Assembly: GCA_018383195.1 (NCBI GenBank)
Contig: JAGZOP010000015.1
Location: 1 to 44,039 of the forward strand
DNA from: Clostridiaceae bacterium
Lineage (GTDB): Bacteria > Bacillota > Clostridia > Oscillospirales > Butyricicoccaceae
Length of the DNA stretch: 44,039 nt
Reading direction: 5' to 3'
Shown: positions 33,061 to 40,456 of the stretch, in pieces
How the letters are laid out: the number at the start of each line of letters is the position of its first letter
How positions within the stretch are numbered: position 1 is the first letter of the stretch
Made by a program: the position numbers and the translations under genes
Notes under the pieces: model-generated
What the model was told of the DNA's origin: nothing
Database searches by the model: none
Seen by the model: the letters and a program-made list of their open reading frames with translations, nothing else

Positions 33061-33097
33061 AAGCAAAAGGGTCAAATCATGTGGTATGATTTGACCC
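33061..33097 (-). terminator. Riboswitch-controlled terminator before the symporter
   Basis: On the minus strand, GGGTCAAATCAT (33097-33086), loop ACCAC, ATGATTTGACCC (33080-33069), then TTTTGCTTTG. It is a 12-pair stem between the aptamers and the ribosome site, the obvious expression platform. Confidence 0.85.
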
Positions 33098-33161
33098 TGA
33101 ACTTTTGTGAGAAAGCAGAAAAAACCGCACAAAGAGCAGATTAGCGCCCCTTTGCACGTTT

Positions 33162-33326
33162 GGTTCTCTGTCCTTTTGCCTGAGAGATTGGCGCGGCAGC
33201 GCCTTACACCTTCGGCACCCAAATTGGGATTCTCCAGAGTCACATCCATTCATAGTCCCTACCCGATTGTCCCGGGCGCCTGAGAGTGTTACTCCTTCGG
33301 CAGGCCGAAGCCATTTTCCTACGAAC
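33162..33326 (-). promoter_or_regulatory. Tandem glycine riboswitch
   Basis: Two aptamers in series on the minus strand. The first has P1 TTCGTAG/CTATGAA, GCCGAAGGAGTAAC and ACTCTCAGG...GGGAC. The second has GACTCTGGAGA, GTGCCGAAGGTGTAA and ATCTCTCAGGCAAAAGGAC closing with AGAG. These are the conserved cores of the gcvT glycine element. The 474-base gap 33032-33505 is fully accounted for by leader, terminator, riboswitch, promoter, potD terminator and repeat. Confidence 0.95.
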
Positions 33327-33358
33327 TTCACTTGTCGGTATTCTTTTTTCTGTAATGT

Positions 33359-33387
33359 ACCATATCATATCCCGTGCGCCCTGTCAA
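33359..33387 (-). promoter_or_regulatory. Sigma-A promoter of the glycine-riboswitch transcript
   Basis: TTGACA (33387-33382), a 17-base spacer, TATGGT (33364-33359) on the minus strand, about 30 bases before the first aptamer. Confidence 0.82.
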
Positions 33388-33435
33388 GAGATTATGAACA
33401 GTTTGTGAATTGTGACGGAAAAGAAAGAAGCAAAT

Positions 33436-33463
33436 AGAAAAAACCGCGGTCTTTCGACCGCGG
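33436..33463 (-). terminator. Terminator of potABCD
   Basis: On the minus strand, CCGCGGTC (33463-33456), GAAA tetraloop, GACCGCGG (33451-33444), TTTTTTC. A very stable hairpin. Confidence 0.9.
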
Positions 33464-33465
33464 CA

Positions 33466-33505
33466 GTGAAGTTTCTTTGCCTTCCTTCTTTTCAAAGAAA
33501 GAAGA
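33466..33505 (-). repeat. Dispersed hairpin repeat, copy B
   Basis: GTGAAGTTTCTTTGCC followed by a CTTCTTTTCAAAGAAAGAAG hairpin, between the potD stop and its terminator. It is the same module as at 31622-31670. Confidence 0.5.
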
Positions 33506-34540
33506 TCAGGTGAGGATATCCACCCAAAGATCGTTATAATATTGGTTGATTTCCTGCGGGAGCGATTGGAATGTTTCGGTGCGGTATCCGGAAATATCGG
33601 GGAAGTAGAGCGGATCGTTGCGCGTTTCTTCGTCCAGCTGCTCGTAGACCTTGCGCTGCGGGCTGGAATAACCGACATATTCCCAGTTTGCCATCGAAGC
33701 CTCGGTCGAACACAGGAAATTGATGAATTTTTCCGCACCCGCGACATTTTTTGCGTTCTTCGGAATGCACATTGCATCTACAAACAGGTTGGTTCCCTCT
33801 TTGGGGACATAAAAAGCGAGATCCTCATTTTCGTCGATCATGGTGACCGCATCGCCGTTGTAGTAAGGCGCTGCAACGATTTCTTCTGCGGGCAGCTTTT
33901 CCAGAATCTGATCCATCCAGATGCCTTGGAACACAGGCTTGCCCTGAATGATGAGGTCTGCCGCCTCCCGCAGCTCGGCTTTGTTAGTCGTGTTGAGCGA
34001 ATAACCGAGATACATCAGCGCAAGACCGAGCGCATCGCGCGAGTTGTTGAACATTGCGGTCTGGTTTTTATACTTGGGGTTCCAGAGCAGATCCCATGAG
34101 CCGATATCGGACTCGTCCACATACTTGGTGTTGTATACAATGCCGACCACGCCCCACGTGTAAGGAATCGAATACTTCTGCTCCGGATCAAACGCCAGAT
34201 GGGTGTATTGCTCGTCGATCAGCGCCATATTCGGAATATGGTCGAAGTTAATCGGCTGAAGCATATCTTCTTCAATGAAACGTGAAACCATGTAATCGGA
34301 TGGGATAATCACATCATAACTCGTGGTCTGGATGCGTGAATACAGGTTTTCGTTGGAGTCGAAGGTATTATAGACGACATCAATCCCGGTTTCCTTTTCA
34401 AACTGCCGGATGAGGTCGGTGTCGATGTATTCGCCCCAGTTGTACACGTTGAGCACATTTGCACCCGATTCGCCGCTGCACCCGGGCAGTAAACCAAAGG
34501 TCAGGGCGGCGGTCAGCGTCAATGCAAGGATACGCTTCAT
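33506..34540 (-). CDS. potD: Spermidine/putrescine-binding lipoprotein PotD
   Basis: The extracytoplasmic substrate-binding subunit of the polyamine ABC importer. It is 344 residues with a lipoprotein signal MKRILALTLTAALTFGLLPGC; the lipidated Cys is residue 21. It then has the family start NVLNVYNWGEYID, the YDVIIPSDYMVSR loop and the solute-binding fold to the end. The ATG overlaps the potC stop by four bases. It is last in potABCD, as in other Firmicutes. Confidence 0.94.
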   Translation of the reverse strand: MKRILALTLTAALTFGLLPGCSGESGANVLNVYNWGEYIDTDLIRQFEKETGIDVVYNTFDSNENLYSRIQTTSYDVIIPSDYMVSRFIEEDMLQPINFDHIPNMALIDEQYTHLAFDPEQKYSIPYTWGVVGIVYNTKYVDESDIGSWDLLWNPKYKNQTAMFNNSRDALGLALMYLGYSLNTTNKAELREAADLIIQGKPVFQGIWMDQILEKLPAEEIVAAPYYNGDAVTMIDENEDLAFYVPKEGTNLFVDAMCIPKNAKNVAGAEKFINFLCSTEASMANWEYVGYSSPQRKVYEQLDEETRNDPLYFPDISGYRTETFQSLPQEINQYYNDLWVDILT

Positions 34541-35343
34541 GCGGATGCCCCCTTTCGTTTTGCAGCTTCCCGGCGCTTTTCATCGCGCACCTGACGCGCG
34601 TTGATGACAATCAGCAGCACAAGGACAAAGAGGAACAGAATGGTCGAAACGGCATTGATTTTGGGCGTCATGCGGTGGCGGGTCATCGAGTAGATGACAA
34701 CCGACAGCGGCTGGCTGGTTGTGCCCGCGGTGAAGTAGGACACCACAAAGTCATCGACCGACATGGTAAATGCCATAATCGCGCCCGTGACGATGCCGGG
34801 CATGATTTCGGGCAGAATCACTTTGCGCAGCGCCTGCCCCGGCGTTGCACCGAGATCGAGCGCCGCCTCATAGGCATTTTTGTCGAGCTGCCGCAGTTTG
34901 GGCATGACATTGAGGATGACATAGGGAATGCAGAAGGTCACATGCGCCAGAATGAGCGTCAGATACCCTTTGTCCAGCCCCATTGCTGCAAACAACAGCA
35001 TGAAGGTCACACCCATGATGGTGTCCGAGGAGGACATCGGGATGTTGTTGACGGTCAGATACGCCGTGCGGGTGCGGCGGCGCATATTGTGGATGCCGAT
35101 TGCGGCGACCGTTCCAATCAGCGTGGCGAGTGCAGCCGCAACAACTGCGACAAGCAGCGTGACATACAGCGAATGCAAAATGTCCGCGTCCTGAAACAGC
35201 TCAGTATACCAGCGGGTGGTAAAGCCGTTCCACAGGCGGCGGGATTTGGAGTCATTGAACGAAAAGATCATGAGCACCACAATGGGGGTGTACAAGAACA
35301 GGAAGATGAGCAGCAGGTAAAAATCTTTTAAGAATTTTTTCAC
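34537..35343 (-). CDS. potC: Polyamine ABC transporter permease PotC
   Basis: 268 residues, six membrane helices. The EAA loop that contacts the ATPase reads AYEAALDLGATPGQALRKVILP. Members begin with the KDFYLLLIFLFLYTPI helix seen here. It starts at a GTG overlapping the potB stop (GTGA) and ends overlapping potD, so translation is coupled on both sides. Confidence 0.93.
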   Translation of the reverse strand: MKKFLKDFYLLLIFLFLYTPIVVLMIFSFNDSKSRRLWNGFTTRWYTELFQDADILHSLYVTLLVAVVAAALATLIGTVAAIGIHNMRRRTRTAYLTVNNIPMSSSDTIMGVTFMLLFAAMGLDKGYLTLILAHVTFCIPYVILNVMPKLRQLDKNAYEAALDLGATPGQALRKVILPEIMPGIVTGAIMAFTMSVDDFVVSYFTAGTTSQPLSVVIYSMTRHRMTPKINAVSTILFLFVLVLLIVINARQVRDEKRREAAKRKGASA

Positions 35344-36191
35344 AGCAGCAGCCCTCCTTCCTCGGAGGAACCGTCATCAAATTTATTCATGACCCACATG
35401 CACAGGAAAATGAGCACCATCATCACAAGCGCAATCGCAGACCCCAGATGCGGGTTGTAAGCGCCGCCCATGAACTGGAGGTCGATGAGATCGCCGACCA
35501 GCAGGTTTTTACCGCTGCCGAGCATCTGCGAAATAACGAACGTGGATACAGACGGTACGAATACCATTGTGATTCCCGAAATCACGCCCGGCAGGCTGAG
35601 CGGGAAAATAACGCGGCGGAATACCAGATGGGTCGGTGCGCCGAGATCCTGCGCAGCCTCAATCAGCTTGTGATCGAGCTTGATGAGCACTGTATAGATG
35701 GGCAGCACCATGAACGGCAGGAAGTTATAGACCATACCGAGCACGATCGCGCCTTGGGTGTTGATGAGGGGGATATAGTCGAGCGCGTAGCCGAAGTTCT
35801 GCTGCAAAAAGGAAATCAGACCGATAGAGCGGAAAAACTGGTTGAGAAAACCGTTGTTCTCCAGAATGGACATCCATGCATAGGTGCGCAGCAGGAAATT
35901 CATCCACATGGGCAGCATAATCAGCATCATGCACAGGCTTTGACGGCTTGGGGAAAGCCGGCTCATGAGATACGCCATCGGGTAGCCGAGCAGCAGGCAC
36001 ACAATGGTCGAAATCGCGGCGAGCCAGAACGAACGCCCAAAGATGGGCAGATAGCCGGGCAGATAGGTGAAGTTCTCCAGCGTGAAGCCGCCCTCTGTCC
36101 CGGTGAATGCATAGACTACAACGAGCAGGATGGGCGCTACAATAAAGACCGCCATCCATACGCCGTAGGGATAGGCAAATGATTTTTTCAC
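35340..36191 (-). CDS. potB: Polyamine ABC transporter permease PotB
   Basis: 283 residues, six membrane helices. The EAA loop is IEAAQDLGAPTHLVFRRVIFP. The segment LPMWMNFLLRTYAW is characteristic of PotB. It starts at a GTG overlapping the potA stop by four bases (GTGA) and pairs with PotC as the transmembrane channel. Confidence 0.93.
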   Translation of the reverse strand: MKKSFAYPYGVWMAVFIVAPILLVVVYAFTGTEGGFTLENFTYLPGYLPIFGRSFWLAAISTIVCLLLGYPMAYLMSRLSPSRQSLCMMLIMLPMWMNFLLRTYAWMSILENNGFLNQFFRSIGLISFLQQNFGYALDYIPLINTQGAIVLGMVYNFLPFMVLPIYTVLIKLDHKLIEAAQDLGAPTHLVFRRVIFPLSLPGVISGITMVFVPSVSTFVISQMLGSGKNLLVGDLIDLQFMGGAYNPHLGSAIALVMMVLIFLCMWVMNKFDDGSSEEGGLLL

Positions 36192-37240
36192 TGCGCCGCC
36201 TCCGCACTTTTGTGCATGATATGAATATCAAACGGAACAACGGAAAGGCCGACCGTTTTGCCGACCGATTCTGCCTGTGTTGAATGCACCATGAAGGTGA
36301 AATGTTGGGTACGAATCATCATTTCATAATGCACACCCTTAAAGACAATGGATTCAACCACACCCTGAAGCTGACTGTCGCCCGGGAAGCCGATTCGCAG
36401 GTCCTCGGGACGGATGACTACATCTACCGGGCAGTTTTTGCCGAAACCCTTATCCACGCATTCAAATACGCGGCCGCAGAATTCAGCTTTGTAATCGTCG
36501 AGCATGACACCCGGAATAATATTAGATTCTCCGATGAAGTCCGCAACAAAGGCGTTTTCCGGCTCGTTATAGATGTCGGTTGGACTGCCGACCTGCTGAA
36601 TGATACCATGGTTCATGACAACAACGCGGTCGCTCATGGTGAGCGCTTCTTCCTGGTCATGGGTGACATAGATGAACGTGATGCCTGTGGACTGCTGAAT
36701 ACGTTTCAGCTCAATCTGCATGTCCTTGCGCAGCTTGAGGTCCAAAGCGCCGAGCGGCTCGTCGAGAAGCAGTACGCGCGGCTCATTGACGAGTGCGCGG
36801 GCAATGGCAACGCGCTGCTGCTGACCGCCGGATAAGCTGGTGACCGCACGCTTTTCGAAGCCGCGCAGACCGACAAGCTGAAGCATTTCGTCGGTTTTCA
36901 TGCGGATTGTCTTTTCGTCGGTCTTTTTGATGCGCAGACCGAATGCAATATTTTCTGCAACATTGAGATGCGGAAAGAGCGCATAACGCTGGAAAACAGT
37001 GTTGATTTCGCGCTTGTAGGGTGGTACGTCATTGAGACGCTGTCCATCAAAGAGCACGTCGCCCGAGTCTGGGGTTTCAAAGCCGCCGATGATGCGCAGC
37101 GTTGTGGTTTTTCCGCAGCCGGATGGACCCAGAAGCGTGACAAATTCGCGGTTTTCAATGGATAGAGAAATCCCCTTCAGAACGGGTTCCCCATCGAAAT
37201 CCTTTTTGATGTTTTTTAGATCAACCAAATTTTGGTTCAC
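36188..37240 (-). CDS. potA: Polyamine ABC transporter ATPase PotA
   Basis: 350 residues. Walker A GPSGCGKTT, Q-loop, signature LSGGQQQR, Walker B VLLLDEP and a switch His in VTHDQEEAL, then a C-terminal TOBE-type regulatory domain. The start is a GTG at 37240. SD AAGGAGGGG is better spaced for an out-of-frame ATG GGG TGA (37245-37237), whose stop overlaps that GTG. One more G in the run would put the ATG in frame, so either a two-codon start-stop element or a run-length change is possible. First gene of potABCD. Confidence 0.94.
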   Translation of the reverse strand: MNQNLVDLKNIKKDFDGEPVLKGISLSIENREFVTLLGPSGCGKTTTLRIIGGFETPDSGDVLFDGQRLNDVPPYKREINTVFQRYALFPHLNVAENIAFGLRIKKTDEKTIRMKTDEMLQLVGLRGFEKRAVTSLSGGQQQRVAIARALVNEPRVLLLDEPLGALDLKLRKDMQIELKRIQQSTGITFIYVTHDQEEALTMSDRVVVMNHGIIQQVGSPTDIYNEPENAFVADFIGESNIIPGVMLDDYKAEFCGRVFECVDKGFGKNCPVDVVIRPEDLRIGFPGDSQLQGVVESIVFKGVHYEMMIRTQHFTFMVHSTQAESVGKTVGLSVVPFDIHIMHKSAEAAQ

Positions 37241-37283
37241 CCCATATTCCCCTCCTTAACAGTACAATTTTACGTCATCTTAC

Positions 37284-37312
37284 ATGATAAAAGCATTGCG
37301 CATAAAAGTCAA
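37284..37312 (-). promoter_or_regulatory. Sigma-A promoter of potABCD
   Basis: TTGACT (37312-37307), a 17-base spacer, TATCAT (37289-37284) on the minus strand, about 45 bases before potA. The 327-base gap 37241-37567 is AT-rich and holds this promoter and a probable divergent one; 37313-37480 otherwise shows only short A/T palindromic patches and no gene. Confidence 0.78.
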
Positions 37313-37488
37313 TAAAATCTGCGAAAAATCTGCCAAAATCCTTGCAATTCGACGATATGTATGCTGAAAAAGTGGATAATAGAGGGTATGGCTTGCGAAA
37401 TACATATTTTGGAATATACATGTCCGGCATATATGAATGTAAAATTTTTTTAAAAATCATCAGAAGAACGGGAAAAACAGGCGGAATG

Positions 37489-37497
37489 TGATATGAT
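37489..37497 (+). promoter_or_regulatory. Possible extended -10 promoter of the GerMN gene
   Basis: TGATATGAT (TGn plus TATGAT at 37492-37497) without a clear -35. A nearby TTGACA (37502-37507) lacks a properly spaced -10. Confidence 0.35.
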
Positions 37498-37567
37498 AAT
37501 ATTGACAACTGTAAAAATGCAGACCAATGGCTGCATAGCTTTGATGGTATTTGGAGAGGTGTTTTTT

Positions 37568-38074
37568 ATGAAAAAAAAGATGGCTGCATTGCTGCTCGCA
37601 TTTGGCGTACTGGCAGGCTGCGCGCCGCAGGGACAGCAGGAGCCGATATCTTCGCAGGCAGGTTCCAGCGCAGCGCCTGAGGCACAGTACGAACAGGTTA
37701 CGTTGTATCTGCCGAATGAAAATGCGGACGGCATGGTGGAAGAAAACGCAAAGATCGAAGTGACCGACTCGGCAGGAAAGGTCGAGGATATGGTACAGGC
37801 ACTGGTATCCAGCGGCGCCCTGCCCGAGGGAACGGAAACACTGGCGGTGAACTGGAAGGATGACTGCCTTTCCGTTGACTTGAATCAGGCATTTGCCGAC
37901 GGAATCCAGAATAGCGGAACCGCCGGTGAAACCATGATCCTCGCGTCGCTCGTCAATACCTTGTGGGCATACTATGAGCCGGCGGAACTGGTGCTGACAG
38001 TAGACGGGGATCCGCTTGAAACCGGTCACAATATTTACGATCAGCCGTTTACCGCACCGTATACGTTTGAATAA
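37568..38074 (+). CDS. GerMN-domain lipoprotein
   Basis: 168 residues from the ATG at 37568 (SD GGAGAGG). It has a lipoprotein signal with lipobox LAGC (Cys18), a Ser/Ala/Gln linker, then one GerMN domain (about 44-160: VTLYLPNENADGMV, VDLNQAFADGI, ILASLVNTLW, LVLTVDGDPLETGHNIYDQPF). GerM in Bacillus has two such domains and acts in spore engulfment and germination; single-domain lipoproteins are common in Clostridia. It sits at the outer face of the membrane. Precise role unknown. Confidence 0.88.
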   Translation: MKKKMAALLLAFGVLAGCAPQGQQEPISSQAGSSAAPEAQYEQVTLYLPNENADGMVEENAKIEVTDSAGKVEDMVQALVSSGALPEGTETLAVNWKDDCLSVDLNQAFADGIQNSGTAGETMILASLVNTLWAYYEPAELVLTVDGDPLETGHNIYDQPFTAPYTFE

Positions 38075-38081
38075 ATCGCTG

Positions 38082-38110
38082 AACCCGCGCTTTTCGGAGT
38101 GCGGGTTTTC
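38082..38110 (+). terminator. Terminator of the GerMN gene
   Basis: AACCCGC (38082-38088), a 12-base loop, GCGGGTTTTC. The six-pair stem is modest. Confidence 0.7.
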
Positions 38111-38150
38111 TGTGCCGGAAAATCCGTGTAAAAAATTTTTGCAGAATGGG

Positions 38151-38177
38151 GGAACTTTTTGAAAGGCGCTGCGTCTA
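38151..38177 (+). promoter_or_regulatory. ECF-sigma-type promoter of the DUF4358-MBOAT-DHHW locus
   Basis: GGAAC (38151-38155), exactly 16 bases, CGTCTA (38172-38177). This is the classical -35 'AAC' and -10 'CGTC' form used by extracytoplasmic-function sigma factors. No sigma-A promoter is visible here. It suggests envelope-stress-type control. Confidence 0.6.
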
Positions 38178-38207
38178 TACAGACAAAGACCAAAAAGGAG
38201 AACTATC

Positions 38208-38978
38208 ATGAAAAAGAGAATTGCATTTGCACTTGCGATGATGATGATTTTAACCAGCCTTGCAGCCTGCGGCGGCAAGAAGGACGACGGAGGCGTATCC
38301 TCCTCCGGCGCGGGCAGCAGCTCCGCGGGCGCGTCATCGAGCGAAGTAGACGGCACGGTTTCCACGCCAGAAGCTCCGGACGCATCCGTGCAGCCGGAAA
38401 CTCCTACGGACGAGCAGAACCCGTCCTCTTCTGCTGAGCAGAACGGCGCGGCACAGGAAACGGTCAAGCCGGACTCCAAGCCGCAGCAGCCAGCGAAGCC
38501 GCAGCAGCCGTCTAAACCGCAGCAGCCGTCTAAACCGCAGCAAAAGCCTGAAACAAAGCCGGAGCCCAAGCCTGAGGTACCTGAGGCAAAGAACCCGTCA
38601 GTGGCAGATGTAGCGGCAGCGGTCGAGGGCGCGTTGTCGGTACAGATGTCGTTTGTCGAACTTACGGCAGACGATCTATCGACAGTATATGGACTGAGTG
38701 CTTCTGCGGTGGAAGACTTCCAGTGCAAGATGCCGATGATGAATGTGCAGGCGACCGAGTACTTCGTCGCGAAAGCGGCAGACGGTCAGGTGGAGACGGT
38801 CAAGGCGGCAGCGCTCAAGCGACAGGCAGATCTGGATGCAACATGGAAGCAGTATCTGCCCGAGCAGTACGAACTGGTCAAAAACTATAAGTTGGCGGTA
38901 AACGGAAACTATGTGCTGTTTGTTGTGGGCGAAAACGCACAGGCGGCAGTGGATGCGTTCAACAACCTGACCAAGTAA
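38208..38978 (+). CDS. DUF4358-type lipoprotein with Pro/Gln repeats
   Basis: 256 residues: a lipoprotein signal (Cys21 in LAACGG), a Ser/Glu/Pro-rich linker with PQQPSK repeats (about 91-114) that probably spans the wall, and a C-terminal globular DUF4358-like domain (about 128-256, ADVAAAVEGALSVQMSF to VDAFNNLTK). The function of DUF4358 is not known. It recurs in Clostridia next to MBOAT and DHHW proteins, exactly as here, so it may be an accessory of surface-polymer acylation. The start ATG follows AAGGAG. Confidence 0.85.
   Translation: MKKRIAFALAMMMILTSLAACGGKKDDGGVSSSGAGSSSAGASSSEVDGTVSTPEAPDASVQPETPTDEQNPSSSAEQNGAAQETVKPDSKPQQPAKPQQPSKPQQPSKPQQKPETKPEPKPEVPEAKNPSVADVAAAVEGALSVQMSFVELTADDLSTVYGLSASAVEDFQCKMPMMNVQATEYFVAKAADGQVETVKAAALKRQADLDATWKQYLPEQYELVKNYKLAVNGNYVLFVVGENAQAAVDAFNNLTK
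38478..38549 (+). repeat. 18-bp tandem repeat in the lipoprotein linker
   Basis: Four units of 18 bases (type AAGCCGCAGCAGCCGTCT), the last one degenerate, encode KPQQP-A/S-K-like repeats. Such arrays can change copy number by slippage and so vary linker length. Confidence 0.8.
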
Positions 38979-39009
38979 AAAACACGGCAATCCGAACATA
39001 AACGGCGTG

Positions 39010-39036
39010 AACAGGGCGGAAAGCCGCCCTGTTTTG
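39010..39036 (+). terminator. Hairpin between the DUF4358 gene and the MBOAT gene
   Basis: ACAGGGCGG (39011-39019), 4-base loop, CCGCCCTGT (39024-39032), then TTTGCTG. A strong stem with a short T run, so partial read-through into the MBOAT gene is likely. Confidence 0.7.
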
Positions 39037-39057
39037 CTGCCTTAAAGGAGAAAAAGG

Positions 39058-40422
39058 ATGGTTTTTAGCAGCTTAACATTTTTATTTGCCTATTTGCCGG
39101 TGACGTTGGCGCTGTATTATCTGTGCCCGCTGCGCGCACGCAACCTCATGCTGCTCGCAGCGAACCTGATCTTTTACGGCTGGGGGGAACCGGTGTATAT
39201 CGGCATCATGTTCGCCTCCATCCTGATCGACTACGTGCACGGCGCACTGATTGATAAATACCGCGCAAACGACAAACTCGCGCGCGCGTTTGTAGCATCC
39301 TCGGTGGTTTTCAATCTGGGACTGCTGTTTTTCTTCAAATATTGGGACTTTTTTGCGGCGCAGGTGGGTCTGCCGGTGCTCGGGATTCCGCTGCCGCTCG
39401 GCATTTCGTTCTACACTTTCCAGACCATGTCGTATTCGATCGACGTATACCGCGGCGAAGCCGAGCGTCAGAACAGCTTGGTGAAGTTCGGCGTATTTGT
39501 AACCCTGTTCCCGCAGCTGATTGCAGGTCCGATTGTGCGTTACCGCGAGATCGCCGATCAGCTGACGCACGGTGTGCGTCCCGGGATGTCGGATTTCAGT
39601 GCGGGCGCACAGATTTTTACGGTGGGTCTGTGTAAAAAGGTGCTGCTTGCCAATACCATTGGCGGGCTATGGGAGACGCTGCACACCAGCCCCGACCTGA
39701 CGGTTGTGGGCGCGTGGATGGGAGCAGCGGCGTTCTCGTTCCAGATTTACTTTGACTTTTCAGGATACTCGGATATGGCGTGCGGTCTTGGGCGGATGCT
39801 GGGCTTTGCGTTCCCGAAGAACTTCAATTACCCGTATACGGCGCGTTCGGTAACCGATTTCTGGCGGCGCTGGCATATGACGCTCGGAAGCTGGTTCCGT
39901 GAATATGTGTATATCCCGCTCGGCGGCAACCGCGTGCCCGCGCTGCGCCAGTACTGCAATATTTTCGCAGTTTGGGCGCTGACCGGCTTGTGGCACGGTG
40001 CGGATTGGAATTTTGTCGCTTGGGGATTGTATTTCGCTGTGCTGCTTGTACTGGAAAAGCGCGTGCTTGGCGGCGTGCTTGCCCGCGCTCCGCGCGCGGT
40101 GCAGCATGGTTATACCCTGCTTGTGGTTGTGGTTTCGATGGCAATTTTTGCGACTCCGGGCGGTTTTGTGCCGTACCTCAGCAAAATGTTCGGCGGTGCG
40201 CCGCTAATGAGCGCCGAGACCGGCTATTATCTGCGTTCGTTCCTGCCGACATTCCTCACGCTTATTTTGGCGGCAACCCCGCTGCCGAAGCGAATTTTTG
40301 CGCGGCTGCCGGAAGGGGTACGAAACGCGGCGGGCAGCGTGCTGATGGTGCTCGGCCTTGCGGCTTCGACGGTATTCCTGGTTGCAGGCAGCTATAACCC
40401 GTTCCTGTATTTCCGTTTTTAA
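39058..40422 (+). CDS. MBOAT-family membrane O-acyltransferase (AlgI/PatA-like)
   Basis: 454 residues with about ten membrane helices. The family core is visible: FFKYWDF, the LPLGISFYTFQTMSYSIDVYR block, FPQLIAGPIVRY, YFDFSGYSDMACG, and the catalytic His313 in LTGLWHGADWNF. AlgI-type MBOATs take acyl groups through the membrane for transfer to exported polysaccharides or wall polymers. The DHHW protein 35 bases downstream is the expected extracytoplasmic partner. The polymer is not identifiable from this window. Confidence 0.93.
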   Translation: MVFSSLTFLFAYLPVTLALYYLCPLRARNLMLLAANLIFYGWGEPVYIGIMFASILIDYVHGALIDKYRANDKLARAFVASSVVFNLGLLFFFKYWDFFAAQVGLPVLGIPLPLGISFYTFQTMSYSIDVYRGEAERQNSLVKFGVFVTLFPQLIAGPIVRYREIADQLTHGVRPGMSDFSAGAQIFTVGLCKKVLLANTIGGLWETLHTSPDLTVVGAWMGAAAFSFQIYFDFSGYSDMACGLGRMLGFAFPKNFNYPYTARSVTDFWRRWHMTLGSWFREYVYIPLGGNRVPALRQYCNIFAVWALTGLWHGADWNFVAWGLYFAVLLVLEKRVLGGVLARAPRAVQHGYTLLVVVVSMAIFATPGGFVPYLSKMFGGAPLMSAETGYYLRSFLPTFLTLILAATPLPKRIFARLPEGVRNAAGSVLMVLGLAASTVFLVAGSYNPFLYFRF

Positions 40423-40456
40423 AACCTGCGATTCTGAAATTTGAGAGGTGAAAATT

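Noticed and set aside
37313..37480. A 77-codon minus-strand frame and AT palindromes in the potA-GerMN gap
   Set aside because: The frame has no ribosome site or homology-like features and the palindromes are short and AT-rich enough to arise by chance.
38478..38549. CRISPR-like or minisatellite array
   Set aside because: Only about four 18-base units without spacers, in frame within a lipoprotein linker; it is a coding repeat.
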